Source: CAYUVA01 sp964448115 [NCBI: uncultured bacterium] (lineage in GTDB: Bacteria; CAYUVA01). From it: a DNA stretch of 64,000 bases. Numbering within the stretch: position 1 is the first letter of the stretch; every line of letters starts with the position of its first letter. Shown here one piece after another: positions 8,712-17,659 of the stretch. The stretch lies in assembly GCA_964448115.1 (NCBI GenBank), contig CAYUVA010000003.1, positions 66,078 through 130,077 on the forward strand, written 5' to 3'. The notes under the pieces are model-generated. The model was not told where the DNA came from. It searched no databases and saw only the letters and a program-made list of their open reading frames with translations. Made by a program: the position numbers and the translations under genes.

Positions 8712-9626
8712 TCAATCCCTGGCGTATCTTATCATTATCTCCTTGACCTTCTTAGTCATCTCCAGTGCTTCCTTGCGCTCCCGCTGCCACATGTTCCTAC
8801 CGAAGATAAGCCCGGTGCAGCCCGCCTCCATTGAGATCTTAACCTTGCTGAGCAACTGTTCATCGGTCAGCTTGCTTCCGCCGGATACCAGCGTGAAGCA
8901 TCTACCCGCGGAGTTGACCACCTTGTTCATCATGGTCTGCTCATCCCAGTCAAGTGTATTGTAAGGCTTTGGATAGAGCTGCTGCTTGTCTTTTTCTATC
9001 TTTGGCATGTTGAGTTTTACCATGTCAGCGCCAAGCTCAAGGGCGACTCGTGCAGCATAATCGACCGCATAGATGGAGTCGTTGCCCCCTTTTGCCTTGC
9101 AGGCAGCGCCCCTAGGATAAGACCAGACTATCAGGGGCATTCCGAAGCGCTCGCAGTCGATGCGCACCTGGTTGAGCTGCTGGAAATCGACATCCTGCGA
9201 CGGGGAGCCGACATAAAGAGTGTAACCGACCGCATCAGCCCCCAATCTCACCGCATCCTCAACGGTCGCATCGCATGGCGAGAATGCCTCGTCATCGGGG
9301 GGGATATTGGTCTTGCCGTTGATCTTAAGCACCAGTGGGAGCTTGCCGGCGAACTTATACCAGTACTTCTCGGCGATCCCTACATGGAAGACGATCCCGG
9401 AATAGCCACCCTCGAGCGCAAAATCGAGAACATAATCCGGGTCTTGGGAGGGTGGATTGGGGAAGAAATCCATGGGTCCGTGCTCCAAGCCCTGATCGAC
9501 CGGCAGCAACATGCATAAGCCATGCCCGATGCCATGATTATAAAGTATCTCGTGGAACCTGCGCTTCTTGCCGGTGTTAAGATGTTGCGCATTGCTTAAT
9601 GTAGGTATCTTAGCCAAATCTACCAT
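8712..9626 (-). CDS. Class I fructose-bisphosphate aldolase, archaeal/DhnA type
   Basis: Cleaves or forms fructose 1,6-bisphosphate through a Schiff base. 304 residues. The DhnA/FbaB-type features are DQGLEHGP (44-51), KINGKTN (101-107), WSYPRG (168-173), the Schiff-base lysine Lys204 in GADMVKLNMP, and C-terminal phosphate loops SGGSKL and GRNMWQR. The start ATG at 9626 has AGGAGG seven bases upstream. No other glycolytic gene is adjacent. Transaldolase-like relatives such as 2-amino-3,7-dideoxy-heptulosonate synthase share the fold, but they are shorter and this sequence fits aldolase better. Confidence 0.88.
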   Translation of the reverse strand: MVDLAKIPTLSNAQHLNTGKKRRFHEILYNHGIGHGLCMLLPVDQGLEHGPMDFFPNPPSQDPDYVLDFALEGGYSGIVFHVGIAEKYWYKFAGKLPLVLKINGKTNIPPDDEAFSPCDATVEDAVRLGADAVGYTLYVGSPSQDVDFQQLNQVRIDCERFGMPLIVWSYPRGAACKAKGGNDSIYAVDYAARVALELGADMVKLNMPKIEKDKQQLYPKPYNTLDWDEQTMMNKVVNSAGRCFTLVSGGSKLTDEQLLSKVKISMEAGCTGLIFGRNMWQRERKEALEMTKKVKEIMIRYARD

Positions 9627-9660
9627 TTATGAGCCTCCTTAGAGAAATATGCTCTATATT

Positions 9661-10578
9661 TTATGCCTTTCGGGCAATTACGACCATGCGGTCGTTAAAG
9701 TTTAGCGTATCGAACAGGAATCTGCGCAATGAGTTTACTCGCAAGGGGAGTATAGCCGCATCCGATAAAAGATTGCCGATGGTGCGAGCCAATCTTCTCA
9801 GGCTGTTTCGCTCAACATCCACCTGGCGATCTCCGATGCCGTAAGCTTCCTTGAAGTACTCGTAGTACTCGCTGAACTTGTGCGTTTGCACCGTCTTGTA
9901 ATCGACCATCCTGAAGCCCCTATCCTCGATGAGCTTCTTCAGGGTGCGATAGCTAAAGTATGACAGGTGCATATCCGGTTTTAGTGCATTTGCGTTCCTG
10001 GACAGGCTGAGCATGCTCTTCAAGTTGGGAACCGAGATGGCAAGGATGCCATCGGGATCCAGGATCCTGTACACCTCGGTTATGGTCTTAGCCGGGTCGG
10101 GGACATGCTCCAGCGAGTCCCACATCACTATTATATCCTGCGACTCATCAGCCAGCTTGGCATCGCGCAGCATCCCGTAATAGACCGGGAAATTATAGTT
10201 GATGCGCATGTACTCGATAGCCCACCTGGAGCTTTCCACGCCCATGACCACATAGCCGGCTCTGTTTGCCACCTCGAGGAATGTGCCGGTTCCGCAGCCG
10301 ACATCGAGCAGCCTCCCGTGTTTCTTGTACCTGGCGATCTCGGCGAGACGCTCCCTGAAGAAGATGATCTTCTGGTTCTTGTTCATCAGGTTGAACTGCT
10401 GCAGAAAGGTGAGATCCTCCACAGGCTGGTGATTGTTGCTCTTGATGGGGCGGGGATTCAGATACAGAAATCCGCAGTGGTTGCATCTTACAATAGAGTA
10501 CCTTTGCTCGGAAAACCAAGTCTGGTAATCATCAGAGTAGCAGATAGAACAGGGCACGAATTCAACTTGCCTATCCAT
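9661..10578 (-). CDS. SAM-dependent methyltransferase with N-terminal zinc ribbon
   Basis: About 305 residues. The N-terminus has a four-cysteine ribbon (Cys-X2-Cys at about 10-13 and Cys-X2-Cys at about 32-35, followed by GFLYLNPRP), then a class I Rossmann methyltransferase with motif I LLDVGCGTGTF and the later WDSLEHVPDPAKTI and DPDGILAISVPN. This ribbon-plus-methyltransferase arrangement is common in cell-surface glycan clusters, where it methylates sugars; that role is inference. GTG 10581 and ATG 10578 both sit almost on top of the AAGGAG, so the true start is uncertain. It reads towards the aldolase gene, 34 bases away. Confidence 0.8.
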   Translation of the reverse strand: MDRQVEFVPCSICYSDDYQTWFSEQRYSIVRCNHCGFLYLNPRPIKSNNHQPVEDLTFLQQFNLMNKNQKIIFFRERLAEIARYKKHGRLLDVGCGTGTFLEVANRAGYVVMGVESSRWAIEYMRINYNFPVYYGMLRDAKLADESQDIIVMWDSLEHVPDPAKTITEVYRILDPDGILAISVPNLKSMLSLSRNANALKPDMHLSYFSYRTLKKLIEDRGFRMVDYKTVQTHKFSEYYEYFKEAYGIGDRQVDVERNSLRRLARTIGNLLSDAAILPLRVNSLRRFLFDTLNFNDRMVVIARKA

Positions 10579-10795
10579 CACTCCTTGAGTTTTATCAACT
10601 GGTTAAACATTAGTCAAAAGTTTTTAACGCAGCATGTCAAGAATGCATTATACCTTAACAAGCTATTTTTACAAGATCAAAATGCTGTTTGAACTTAAGT
10701 CTCATCTGTGGCTTCAATGGTGATGATGTTTGTATTTTTTGCCAATTCTTTACCGATAATGCTATTTTGTAATGGACTAATCATGGAAAGATGTA

Positions 10796-10801
10796 TATAA
10801 T
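10796..10801 (+). promoter_or_regulatory. Candidate -10 box of the bactofilin gene
   Basis: A perfect TATAAT 33 bases before the start codon. A partial -35 (TGGACT, 10773-10778) lies 17 bases upstream of it. AAGAGG about ten bases before the ATG is the likely ribosome binding site. Confidence 0.4.
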
Positions 10802-10834
10802 TAGATGCAAACTCAACAGTAAGAGGTAACCACC

Positions 10835-11161
10835 ATGTCAGATAAAATGAGCATTATCGGCGAATCAGTCGTGATAATGGGTAACCTGTCCGGGAAGGGA
10901 GACCTGACCGTTGCCGGCTCCATAGAGGGAGAGGTGAACCTTGGAGACAATGAGATAATCGTTGAACCTAACGGCTCTATCGAGGGGAATGTCAAAACCC
11001 AAAAAATAACCATCGCCGGAGAAGTGAGAAGGGGTAAGATTGAAGCCACGGAGAGCACCCAGGTAACCGAGACCGGTAAGGTCTATTGTGATATCACCAC
11101 CAAGACCATGGGCGTCAAGGACGGAGCTGTGCTCTATGGTGAATTCAACATTGGGAAATAG
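10835..11161 (+). CDS. Bactofilin
   Basis: Small self-polymerising cytoskeletal protein that forms nucleotide-independent beta-helical filaments, usually at the membrane, and positions cell-wall enzymes or polarity factors. 108 residues, nearly all of it the DUF583 beta-helix, with repeated hydrophobic/glycine rungs: GNLSGKGDLTVAGSIEGEV, then IIVEPNGSIEGNVK, then KITIAGEVRRGKIEATEST. The SIIGESVVIMGNL start is typical. Bactofilins are often next to an M23 peptidase; here the nearest one is about 5.5 kb away on the other strand. The gene is monocistronic between divergent and convergent neighbours. Confidence 0.9.
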   Translation: MSDKMSIIGESVVIMGNLSGKGDLTVAGSIEGEVNLGDNEIIVEPNGSIEGNVKTQKITIAGEVRRGKIEATESTQVTETGKVYCDITTKTMGVKDGAVLYGEFNIGK

Positions 11162-11186
11162 CTAGTCCTAACGGAAGATAGTCCCT

Positions 11187-12548
11187 TTAATACAAAAGAG
11201 ACATAAACAGGTTAGCTATTCCCAGAAAGCATACCGCCCCGAAGATGTCGGTGGTGGTGGTAACCAATGGTCCCGAAGCTATAGCAGGGTCTAGCTTCAT
11301 CCTTTCCAGAACCATTGGAAAAAGCACCCCGATGAGCGATGCAAAGCTCATGGAGATGAGCATCCCGCACCCTATTGAACATGCCAGCTTGAGATCTCCC
11401 TTATAGGTGCTGGCAAAGAGCGCTATTATTAAGCCATAAAACAAGCCCATAAGGATACCGACCCTGAGATTCTTGAACAGTATCCTCCAGATCTGTCTTA
11501 CATCGAATTTGCCGGTTGCAAGCCCCCGTATCATCACTGCCACGGTCTGCGAGCCTACATTCCCCCCCATGCCTAGTATTATCGGTATAAAGAAGACCAG
11601 GGCAACCTGTTTAGCTAATGTTTCCTCGAAACTTGCTATTATCACTGAATTGATCATACCCCCAAGGAATGTAGCCACCAGCCATGGGGAACGACGCAAG
11701 GCTAAGGCGGTCGAGGAACGAGAAACGAAATCCTCCTCGCGCAAGCCGGCACCGGACATCTTATAGATATCCTCGGTAGCCTCGTCCTTAATGATATCGA
11801 TAACATCATCGACAGTAACGATACCGAGGAGCACTCCCTTGTCATCGATTACCGGAATGGCAAGGAAGTTATAGCGAGCGACCAGCCTGGCAACCTCCTC
11901 TTGATCGGTATTGGGATTGACGCTTATAACCTCTGGATTCATTATCTGTCCAAGGGTAGCGTTGCGGTCGGCGGTGAGCAGTTGCCTGAGTGATACGATC
12001 CCTCTGAGTTTGCCATGGCTGTCAACTACATAAAGGTAAAAGACCATCTCAGCCTCGGTCGCCTTCTGGATGGCATCTATCGCCTCGGAGACCGTGGTAT
12101 TCTCAGGTAGGGCAAAGACTGACGGGGTCATGATGCGACCAGCCGTCTCAATGGGATATTCAAGCAGCTTCTCTACATCGAGAGATTCCTTGTCTTCCAT
12201 GTAGGCAAGTATGCTGCTCGCCTTGTCTTCGGGTAACTCGGAGATGATCTCGGCAGCATCATCTGGGTCCATCTCGGATAAGATTGTGGAGCATTGCTCT
12301 ATATCTAGCTCATCAAGCAAAACAGCTCCTATCTCCGGCTCCACCTCGCTTAGAATATCTGCTTTTGTCTCAACATTATTGATCAGGTTGAACAGGTACT
12401 TCATCTCATGAGGAAGGAGGAACCCGAAGACTATGGCGAGGTCGGCTGGGTGGGTCTTAGAGATGGCCTTCACCACATTCGGCTTGGCGTTTCGCCGAAT
12501 GAGTTTCTGCAAGGTCTCCTGTAGTTGTTTTAACTTCGGGCTTAGCAT
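11187..12548 (-). CDS. mgtE: Magnesium transporter MgtE
   Basis: Dimeric Mg2+ channel of the inner membrane. 453 residues, the family length. In order: the N-terminal alpha-helical MgtE_N domain with the repeated motif LDELDIEQCSTILSEMDPDDAAEIISELPEDKA split over residues 80-120, two CBS domains (about 135-255, with RIMTPSVFALPENTTV and IMNPEVISVNPNTD), a connecting helix, and five membrane helices from about 285. The signature GGMGGNVGSQT-type loop appears as GMGGNVGSQTVAVMIRGLATG, and the pore-region Pro/Asp residues occur in LERMKLDPAIASGPLVTTTTD. It lies 76 bases downstream of ahbC on the same strand, with no functional link evident. Confidence 0.95.
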   Translation of the reverse strand: MLSPKLKQLQETLQKLIRRNAKPNVVKAISKTHPADLAIVFGFLLPHEMKYLFNLINNVETKADILSEVEPEIGAVLLDELDIEQCSTILSEMDPDDAAEIISELPEDKASSILAYMEDKESLDVEKLLEYPIETAGRIMTPSVFALPENTTVSEAIDAIQKATEAEMVFYLYVVDSHGKLRGIVSLRQLLTADRNATLGQIMNPEVISVNPNTDQEEVARLVARYNFLAIPVIDDKGVLLGIVTVDDVIDIIKDEATEDIYKMSGAGLREEDFVSRSSTALALRRSPWLVATFLGGMINSVIIASFEETLAKQVALVFFIPIILGMGGNVGSQTVAVMIRGLATGKFDVRQIWRILFKNLRVGILMGLFYGLIIALFASTYKGDLKLACSIGCGMLISMSFASLIGVLFPMVLERMKLDPAIASGPLVTTTTDIFGAVCFLGIANLFMSLLY

Positions 12549-12624
12549 CTGTACTGCCAGTCTTCATCTTCAGTGTTGTTAACAGTAAGGATTATTAAAA
12601 CTATAGTCAAGAAGATCTTTAAAT

Positions 12625-13809
12625 TCACAGTGTTATGCCGATCTCCTCATCGGTCAGGTAACAGGCAGGATCCGGTGCCCAGACATCTTGATAGACCGCC
12701 TCGGCACGCACTCTAAGGTTCCCGTTGCATAAATCTTTATATTTGCAGGCTGCGCAGCGCCCCTTGAGCAGATGAGATCGATCCTTCAAGCCTCTCATCA
12801 ACGGATCGGACAGGTCGCTCCAAATATCGCCGAACTTGCGATCCCTTATGTTACCGAAGCTATAGTGCAGCCAGAACTGATCTGCATGAACAGAGCCATT
12901 CCAGTCAACATCTGCGATCGCTATTCCGCTGCGGTTGCCGCGGTTGATCTTGAGCAATCCATAGACCGCCTCGGCGCGCGCGGGATCCTCCTTAAGCAGC
13001 TTGAGATATATATAAACCCCGTCGCAGTGGTTATCCACGGTAAGGATGTCGTATTCGCCCTTGTCGTTTAAGTCAACGCTTCGAGCCAGGATGTATTCGA
13101 TAAGCTCACGCTTGAGTTGATTGGGTATATCTTCATCTATCAGTTTGCTGCCCCGCCCGCAGTAGGCTAGATGATAAAAGCAAAGTCGCGGTATCCGTTC
13201 ACTCTCCACCAGGTCGAAGATGCCAGGGATATCATCATAATTTCTTTTACTTATAGTGAACCTTAAGCCAACCTTCTGATCCACCTCGAGACAGTTATGA
13301 ATCCCATGAAGCGCCTCGGCAAACGCTCCCTTCTTTGCCCTGAAGCGATCGTTGGTCTTTTGCAGACCGTCCAGACTGATGCCCACATAGGAGATGCCAG
13401 CCTGCTTGATCTGTCTCGCCTGGTTCTTATCAATCAGGGTGCCATTGGTGGAGATGACGGTTCTGATCCCCTTTATTCGGGCATACTCAGCGAGCAGGAA
13501 AAGATCGGAACGCATCAAGGGTTCGCCCCCAGAGAACAGAAGTACCGGAACCCCAAACTCGGCAAGCTGATCAATGAACCCCTTGGCTTGGTCAGTGGTA
13601 AGCTCACCATGATATTGTTTATTCTCCGATTCCGAGTAACAATGGATACAGCGAAGATTGCAACGCCTGGTGCAGTTCCAGACGACTATCGGCTTGGTCG
13701 CCAGCGCGTATTCAAGCTCAGAGATCCCCTCTTTCCTGGCCCGGCTCTGGTACCGAAGCCAATCACCCGATGTATCCTTACGGCAATATAGCTTGGTGAT
13801 GCTTATCAT
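12625..13809 (-). CDS. ahbC: 12,18-didecarboxysiroheme deacetylase (radical SAM)
   Basis: Radical-SAM/SPASM enzyme of the alternative, siroheme-dependent haem pathway. It removes the two acetate side chains of 12,18-didecarboxysirohaem to give Fe-coproporphyrin. From ATG 13809 (GGAG seven bases upstream) the product is 394 residues and starts MISITKLYC, as AhbC does. The radical-SAM cluster cysteines are Cys50, Cys54 and Cys57 in CTRRCNLRCIHCY; SGGEP follows. The C-terminal auxiliary cluster cysteines are in CAACKYKDLCNGN and the terminal DPACYLTDEEIG is diagnostic. An in-frame upstream start at 13893 would add 28 unlikely residues. The other ahb genes are not in the window. NirJ is the close alternative. 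Confidence 0.88.
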   Translation of the reverse strand: MISITKLYCRKDTSGDWLRYQSRARKEGISELEYALATKPIVVWNCTRRCNLRCIHCYSESENKQYHGELTTDQAKGFIDQLAEFGVPVLLFSGGEPLMRSDLFLLAEYARIKGIRTVISTNGTLIDKNQARQIKQAGISYVGISLDGLQKTNDRFRAKKGAFAEALHGIHNCLEVDQKVGLRFTISKRNYDDIPGIFDLVESERIPRLCFYHLAYCGRGSKLIDEDIPNQLKRELIEYILARSVDLNDKGEYDILTVDNHCDGVYIYLKLLKEDPARAEAVYGLLKINRGNRSGIAIADVDWNGSVHADQFWLHYSFGNIRDRKFGDIWSDLSDPLMRGLKDRSHLLKGRCAACKYKDLCNGNLRVRAEAVYQDVWAPDPACYLTDEEIGITL

Positions 13810-13906
13810 CAGCGGTCTCCATTGGTTGATCCGGTTCTGAATGTTATAACACTGCAATACTAGCAAGGCAAATGGTTTAATGCATACATCCACTGGCTCA
13901 GTCGGT

Positions 13907-13935
13907 TTGCCATAATAATCCTGTGCAATTATAGT
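13907..13935 (+). promoter_or_regulatory. Candidate sigma-70 promoter of the glcD-like operon
   Basis: TTGCCA (13907-13912), a 17-base spacer and TATAGT (13930-13935), in the 155-base divergent gap shared with ahbC. GAGGAG lies 9-10 bases before the downstream ATG. Confidence 0.55.
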
Positions 13936-13964
13936 ACCTTGCGAATAAGAGGAGCATATAACCG

Positions 13965-15383
13965 ATGAACCTAAAAACCAATTACCATCCCATCGATCAG
14001 GGAATCATCAAGAAGCTAAAAGGGATCTGTGGTAAGGAATTCGTCAAGACCGCCATGGAGGATCTTATCCTGTACAGCTATGATGCCACCAGGCTTCGCT
14101 ACAAGCCTGAGGCGGTGCTATTCCCTGCTACCCCTATGGAGATCTCCGAGATACTGAAACTTGCCAATGAGAAAGTATTCCCGGTTACGGCTCGTGGTGG
14201 GGGCGTAGGCTTTACTGGTGGAGCACTACCGGTATGCGGGGGAGTGGTCCTCTCACTGCAGCGGCTTAATCGTATATTGGATATCGATGCTATAAATCAT
14301 ACCGCCCTGGTTGAAGCAGGGGTTACCACTGAAAGATTTCGTCTTAATGTTGCTGAGAAGGGTTTATTCTATCCGGTCAATCCTAGCAGCATGGGAACCT
14401 CCACCATTGGGGGGAATATTGCAACTGGTGCATCAGGTCCTTCTGCACTGAAATATGGAACCACTAAGGACTATGTGCTTGTTCTGGAAGCAGTTCTTCC
14501 AAGTGGGGAGATAGTCCAATTGGGGAGCGGAACCAGGAAATCAGCGGTCGGTTATGAGTTGGCTACCCTCCTGGTCGGCTCCGAGGGCACGCTAGCTGTG
14601 ATAACCAAGGCGAAGATGCGCCTGTTAAGACAACCCCAAGCCTCCAGGGCAGCGTTGCTAGGTTTTAAGGATCTTGACAAAGCTGTCAATGCTGGCTTGG
14701 AGATGTTCAAAACAAGCGTGATTCCATCTGCCTTGGAGCTTATGGACGATCTTGCTATCTATGCCCTCAGGGAATTTCAAGGGAGATCGCTTCCAGCAGG
14801 GATCACATCAGGACTGATGATCGAGGTGGATGGCAACGAGGATACGGTAGAAAAGGAGATTGACATGTTGCTTCAGGTGGCAGGGAAGTATAGTCCGCTC
14901 TATTCGAGGCGTTCTTTCCAGGGCGCGGACTACGACGATATCATCGAGCTTCGCCGCGCAGTATCCCCGGCAACCAGTCGCCTGGCGCCACGCAAGCTAA
15001 ACGAGGATATCGTTGTTCCTACAAGTAAGGTCTTGGATTATATAAGTAAGATCAAACAATTAAGCCGAAAATACGAGATCCCGATCGTTTGTCATGGACA
15101 TCTAGGCGATGGAAATATTCATACTGACATCATGATCGATGACAAAGACCCGAAACAGGTGCGGTCTGCCGAAGAGATCCTGCAGGCGATGTTTTCTTTT
15201 GTGGTGGAACTTGGAGGTAGCATCAGCGCCGAGCACGGTATCGGCATAACCAAGGCGCCCTACCTGCATCTTCAGTTGTCGCCTGAGGTATTAGCCCTAT
15301 CGCGCAGGATCAAAGATGCCTTTGATCCCAACTATATCCTCAATCCCGGTAAGATCTTCCATGCCATCCAAGATGCAAGCTGA
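13965..15383 (+). CDS. FAD-linked 2-hydroxyacid oxidase (GlcD/LDH type)
   Basis: Flavoprotein subunit that oxidises D-lactate, glycolate or a similar 2-hydroxyacid. 472 residues with an N-terminal FAD-binding PCMH domain (ARGGGVGFTGGALP near 80, GTSTIGGNIATGASGP near 145, YGTTKDYVL) and a C-terminal FAD-linked oxidase domain ending HGHLGDGNIHTDI and SAEHGIGITKAPY, which carry the conserved substrate/metal histidines. It overlaps the next gene by about 23 bases, so the two are translationally coupled and probably form one membrane-associated complex donating electrons to the quinone pool. The exact substrate cannot be decided from sequence. Confidence 0.9.
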   Translation: MNLKTNYHPIDQGIIKKLKGICGKEFVKTAMEDLILYSYDATRLRYKPEAVLFPATPMEISEILKLANEKVFPVTARGGGVGFTGGALPVCGGVVLSLQRLNRILDIDAINHTALVEAGVTTERFRLNVAEKGLFYPVNPSSMGTSTIGGNIATGASGPSALKYGTTKDYVLVLEAVLPSGEIVQLGSGTRKSAVGYELATLLVGSEGTLAVITKAKMRLLRQPQASRAALLGFKDLDKAVNAGLEMFKTSVIPSALELMDDLAIYALREFQGRSLPAGITSGLMIEVDGNEDTVEKEIDMLLQVAGKYSPLYSRRSFQGADYDDIIELRRAVSPATSRLAPRKLNEDIVVPTSKVLDYISKIKQLSRKYEIPIVCHGHLGDGNIHTDIMIDDKDPKQVRSAEEILQAMFSFVVELGGSISAEHGIGITKAPYLHLQLSPEVLALSRRIKDAFDPNYILNPGKIFHAIQDAS

Positions 15384-16620
15384 CATAGCGAGTTTGCTTG
15401 AGCTTTGTGTTTATTGTGGCAAGTGCAACGCTGCCTGTCCACTCGTTGAACTCTTTCCTAGCGAAAGTGTCTCCCCGCGCGGGAAGATAGCGATAACCCA
15501 GGCGATCATTAACCGCGAGCTATCAATCTCACCGCAGGCAGGCAAGATAGCAAGCTATTGCCTTTATTGCTTAAGATGCCTGAAAGCCTGCCCCAACGGT
15601 GTAGAAATAGACAAGGTTATCCTCTACCTTCGCCAGATGGTCGCCTTAAACAAAGGGTCGGCATTGAATGTCAAGGCAATTCAGCAATGGATCGATAAAC
15701 AAGGACTAGCTCACAACAAGCATTTTACCGTGCTTATCAGGGCAATGAATCGGCTGAGTCATACTGGATTGCTCCATCGATTGCCTTATGCAAACCAGCG
15801 GACTATCCAATTCCTGTCCTGCATCTCACCGAGACCGCTTGATGACCTCCTACCCCCCCCACGGCAATTAAAAGGTAAGCCCAAGGCATCCTTGGCGCTA
15901 TTCAGCGGATGCATGATAAGATACATGTTTCCCAATATCGGCTTAGATACCGTCTCGGTTTTCGAGCGCCTGGGATATCAGGTAACTTTTCCTGTTGAGC
16001 AACAATGTTGTGCAATGCCCTTGTTCTCGGGAGGCTATGTAAAACAGGCGCTTGACTACATGCTCAGTAACCTGAGAATTCTAGGTAACATAAATGTAGA
16101 TTATTTCGTTGTTCCATGCGCTTCCTGCGCATACCAGTTGAAGGTGAATTACCCAATGCTCATCTCATCTCACAATCCTGACTTGGTTGATCAGGCTAAT
16201 GAGATCGCCACCAAGGTTAAGGATTTCAGCGAGTTACTGGTGGAGCTTGGCGAACCTGATGATATCGAGTTGAGACTGAGACAACCAGTAAGGGCAACAT
16301 ACCATGATCCATGTCATCTCGCTTACGGCAGGGGTATCGCTACCGAGCCGAGGCAGATCTTGCGATCCATTGGCAACCTTGAGCTTATTGAGATGCCCAA
16401 TCAAAGGTGCTGTGGCATGGGAGGAGCATTCATGTCCAGGTTCCCTGATGTCTCAAGTCAGCTTCTGTCCTTAAAGGCAAGGGATATTCACTCCACCAAG
16501 TCTTCCCTGGTGGTTACTTCCTGCCCGGCTTGTAGATACTGGATTTCCACTGCTTATGACAGGGAGAATTCCCTCGAGGTGCTCACCATGCCGGAGGTGC
16601 TCAAGCGGGCATTGCCCTAA
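15361..16620 (+). CDS. Iron-sulfur (Fe-S)-binding subunit, GlcF/LutA-like
   Basis: Electron-transfer partner of the preceding flavoprotein. The N-terminus has two [4Fe-4S] ferredoxin motifs, CVYCGKCNAACP and CLYCLRCLKACP, and the rest has two CCG domains (CCAMPLFSGG and CCGMGGAF), as in GlcF and heterodisulfide-reductase-like subunits. ATG 15361 is chosen; ATG 15373 is possible, and the longest frame from 15316 adds residues that do not look conserved. About 419 residues, typical of GlcF. It is followed by a convergent peptidase gene five bases past the stop. Confidence 0.88.
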   Translation: MPSKMQADIASLLELCVYCGKCNAACPLVELFPSESVSPRGKIAITQAIINRELSISPQAGKIASYCLYCLRCLKACPNGVEIDKVILYLRQMVALNKGSALNVKAIQQWIDKQGLAHNKHFTVLIRAMNRLSHTGLLHRLPYANQRTIQFLSCISPRPLDDLLPPPRQLKGKPKASLALFSGCMIRYMFPNIGLDTVSVFERLGYQVTFPVEQQCCAMPLFSGGYVKQALDYMLSNLRILGNINVDYFVVPCASCAYQLKVNYPMLISSHNPDLVDQANEIATKVKDFSELLVELGEPDDIELRLRQPVRATYHDPCHLAYGRGIATEPRQILRSIGNLELIEMPNQRCCGMGGAFMSRFPDVSSQLLSLKARDIHSTKSSLVVTSCPACRYWISTAYDRENSLEVLTMPEVLKRALP

Positions 16621-16625
16621 AAGTC

Positions 16626-17480
16626 CTATTCGAGCAGAAAGCGAGCGGGATCTATATTTCTTCCCTCGTACAGAACCTCATAGTGGAGATGGCGACCGGT
16701 TGTTCTACCAGAGCGTCCCATGTATCCGATTATCTCCCCGCGTTGCACATGGCAGTTGGCGCTAACCTTAATATTCTCAAGGTGAGCATACTTGGTCTGA
16801 AAGCCATAGCCGTGATCTATGGTTACCAGGTTTCCAAAACCGCCCCAGGGACCACTGAATACCACCAGTCCATCAGCGGTTGCCCGAATTGGAACCGGCT
16901 CCACATTGCAGATATCGATTCCATAATGCATTCGATACTCGCCGGAGATGGGATCCCTTCGATAGCCAAAGCCGGATGAAACCCAGCCACTGCACGGGGA
17001 TAAGGAAGGAATAGTGCTATAGTAAGCTTTTAGCTTAGAGAAGTCCCGGTAGCTCTTATTCGCTTGTTGTATAAGTTCATCAAGATCGTTTGTGGTCTCA
17101 TTGAAGCGTCTGCTAAGATGTAATACCCACTCGGTGGCATCCTTGGAGGATGTATCGGTTATAAAACTATTCATCCTGGTAGGTCCGCCGGCTCCTGATA
17201 TGTTGTCCGGGCGATTGTCTATCTGATCCCTGGCATCTAATAGGCGATCGGTGAGGTTTCTGGCTATTTTTACCCTTGATCTTAGTTCTTGGAGTTCCTC
17301 TTGAAAGGAAAAGATCGCTTTTTGCTGAATGTTGATCTTTCTTTCCAGGACAGCTTTTTCCTCAAGGAGTCGATTATACTTGAGATACTGAAAGACCGTG
17401 ATGCCAGCAAGGAAAACTATAATAAAAACCAAAAAGACATTACCCAGGTGCAAAGAGGGTGGTCGCTGTTTTTCCATCAC
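16626..17480 (-). CDS. M23 (LytM-type) peptidase, membrane-anchored
   Basis: 284 residues: one N-terminal membrane helix (about 13-32, type II anchor), a coiled-coil from about 35 to 85 (LLEEKAVLERKINIQQKAI and following), a linker, then a LytM zinc-metallopeptidase domain from about 165. Zinc ligands are seen in HYGIDI (His-X3-Asp) and HLHYE (His-X-His), so the catalytic site is intact; the degenerate EnvC/NlpD type is therefore unlikely. It should cut peptidoglycan cross-links or act on the cell wall in the periplasm. GTG 17480 and ATG 17477 are both possible starts, with AGGA upstream. A good promoter lies about 80 bases upstream. Confidence 0.9.
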   Translation of the reverse strand: MMEKQRPPSLHLGNVFLVFIIVFLAGITVFQYLKYNRLLEEKAVLERKINIQQKAIFSFQEELQELRSRVKIARNLTDRLLDARDQIDNRPDNISGAGGPTRMNSFITDTSSKDATEWVLHLSRRFNETTNDLDELIQQANKSYRDFSKLKAYYSTIPSLSPCSGWVSSGFGYRRDPISGEYRMHYGIDICNVEPVPIRATADGLVVFSGPWGGFGNLVTIDHGYGFQTKYAHLENIKVSANCHVQRGEIIGYMGRSGRTTGRHLHYEVLYEGRNIDPARFLLE

Positions 17481-17559
17481 CTAACCATCCTGTTCGGTTT
17501 ACTGTTATTCCTTGTCTCCATGTAAGTCAACATATTTAATTATACTTTATTAAACTTAA

Positions 17560-17588
17560 ATTTTAGATCTTCATTATTTTAATGTCAA
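17560..17588 (-). promoter_or_regulatory. Candidate sigma-70 promoter of the M23 peptidase gene
   Basis: On the minus strand: TTGACA (17588-17583), a 17-base spacer and TAAAAT (17565-17560). It leaves a leader of about 75 bases. Confidence 0.5.
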
Positions 17589-17659
17589 GGTTTGATCAAA
17601 ATTAAGACAATAAATATATCTCGCAGCTCCCCTAAATTGAATGGACCACCCAACCAGCT

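Noticed and set aside
13810-13893. Upstream start of ahbC at 13893
   Set aside because: The added 28 residues do not resemble AhbC. ATG 13809 gives the family N-terminus and has GGAG.
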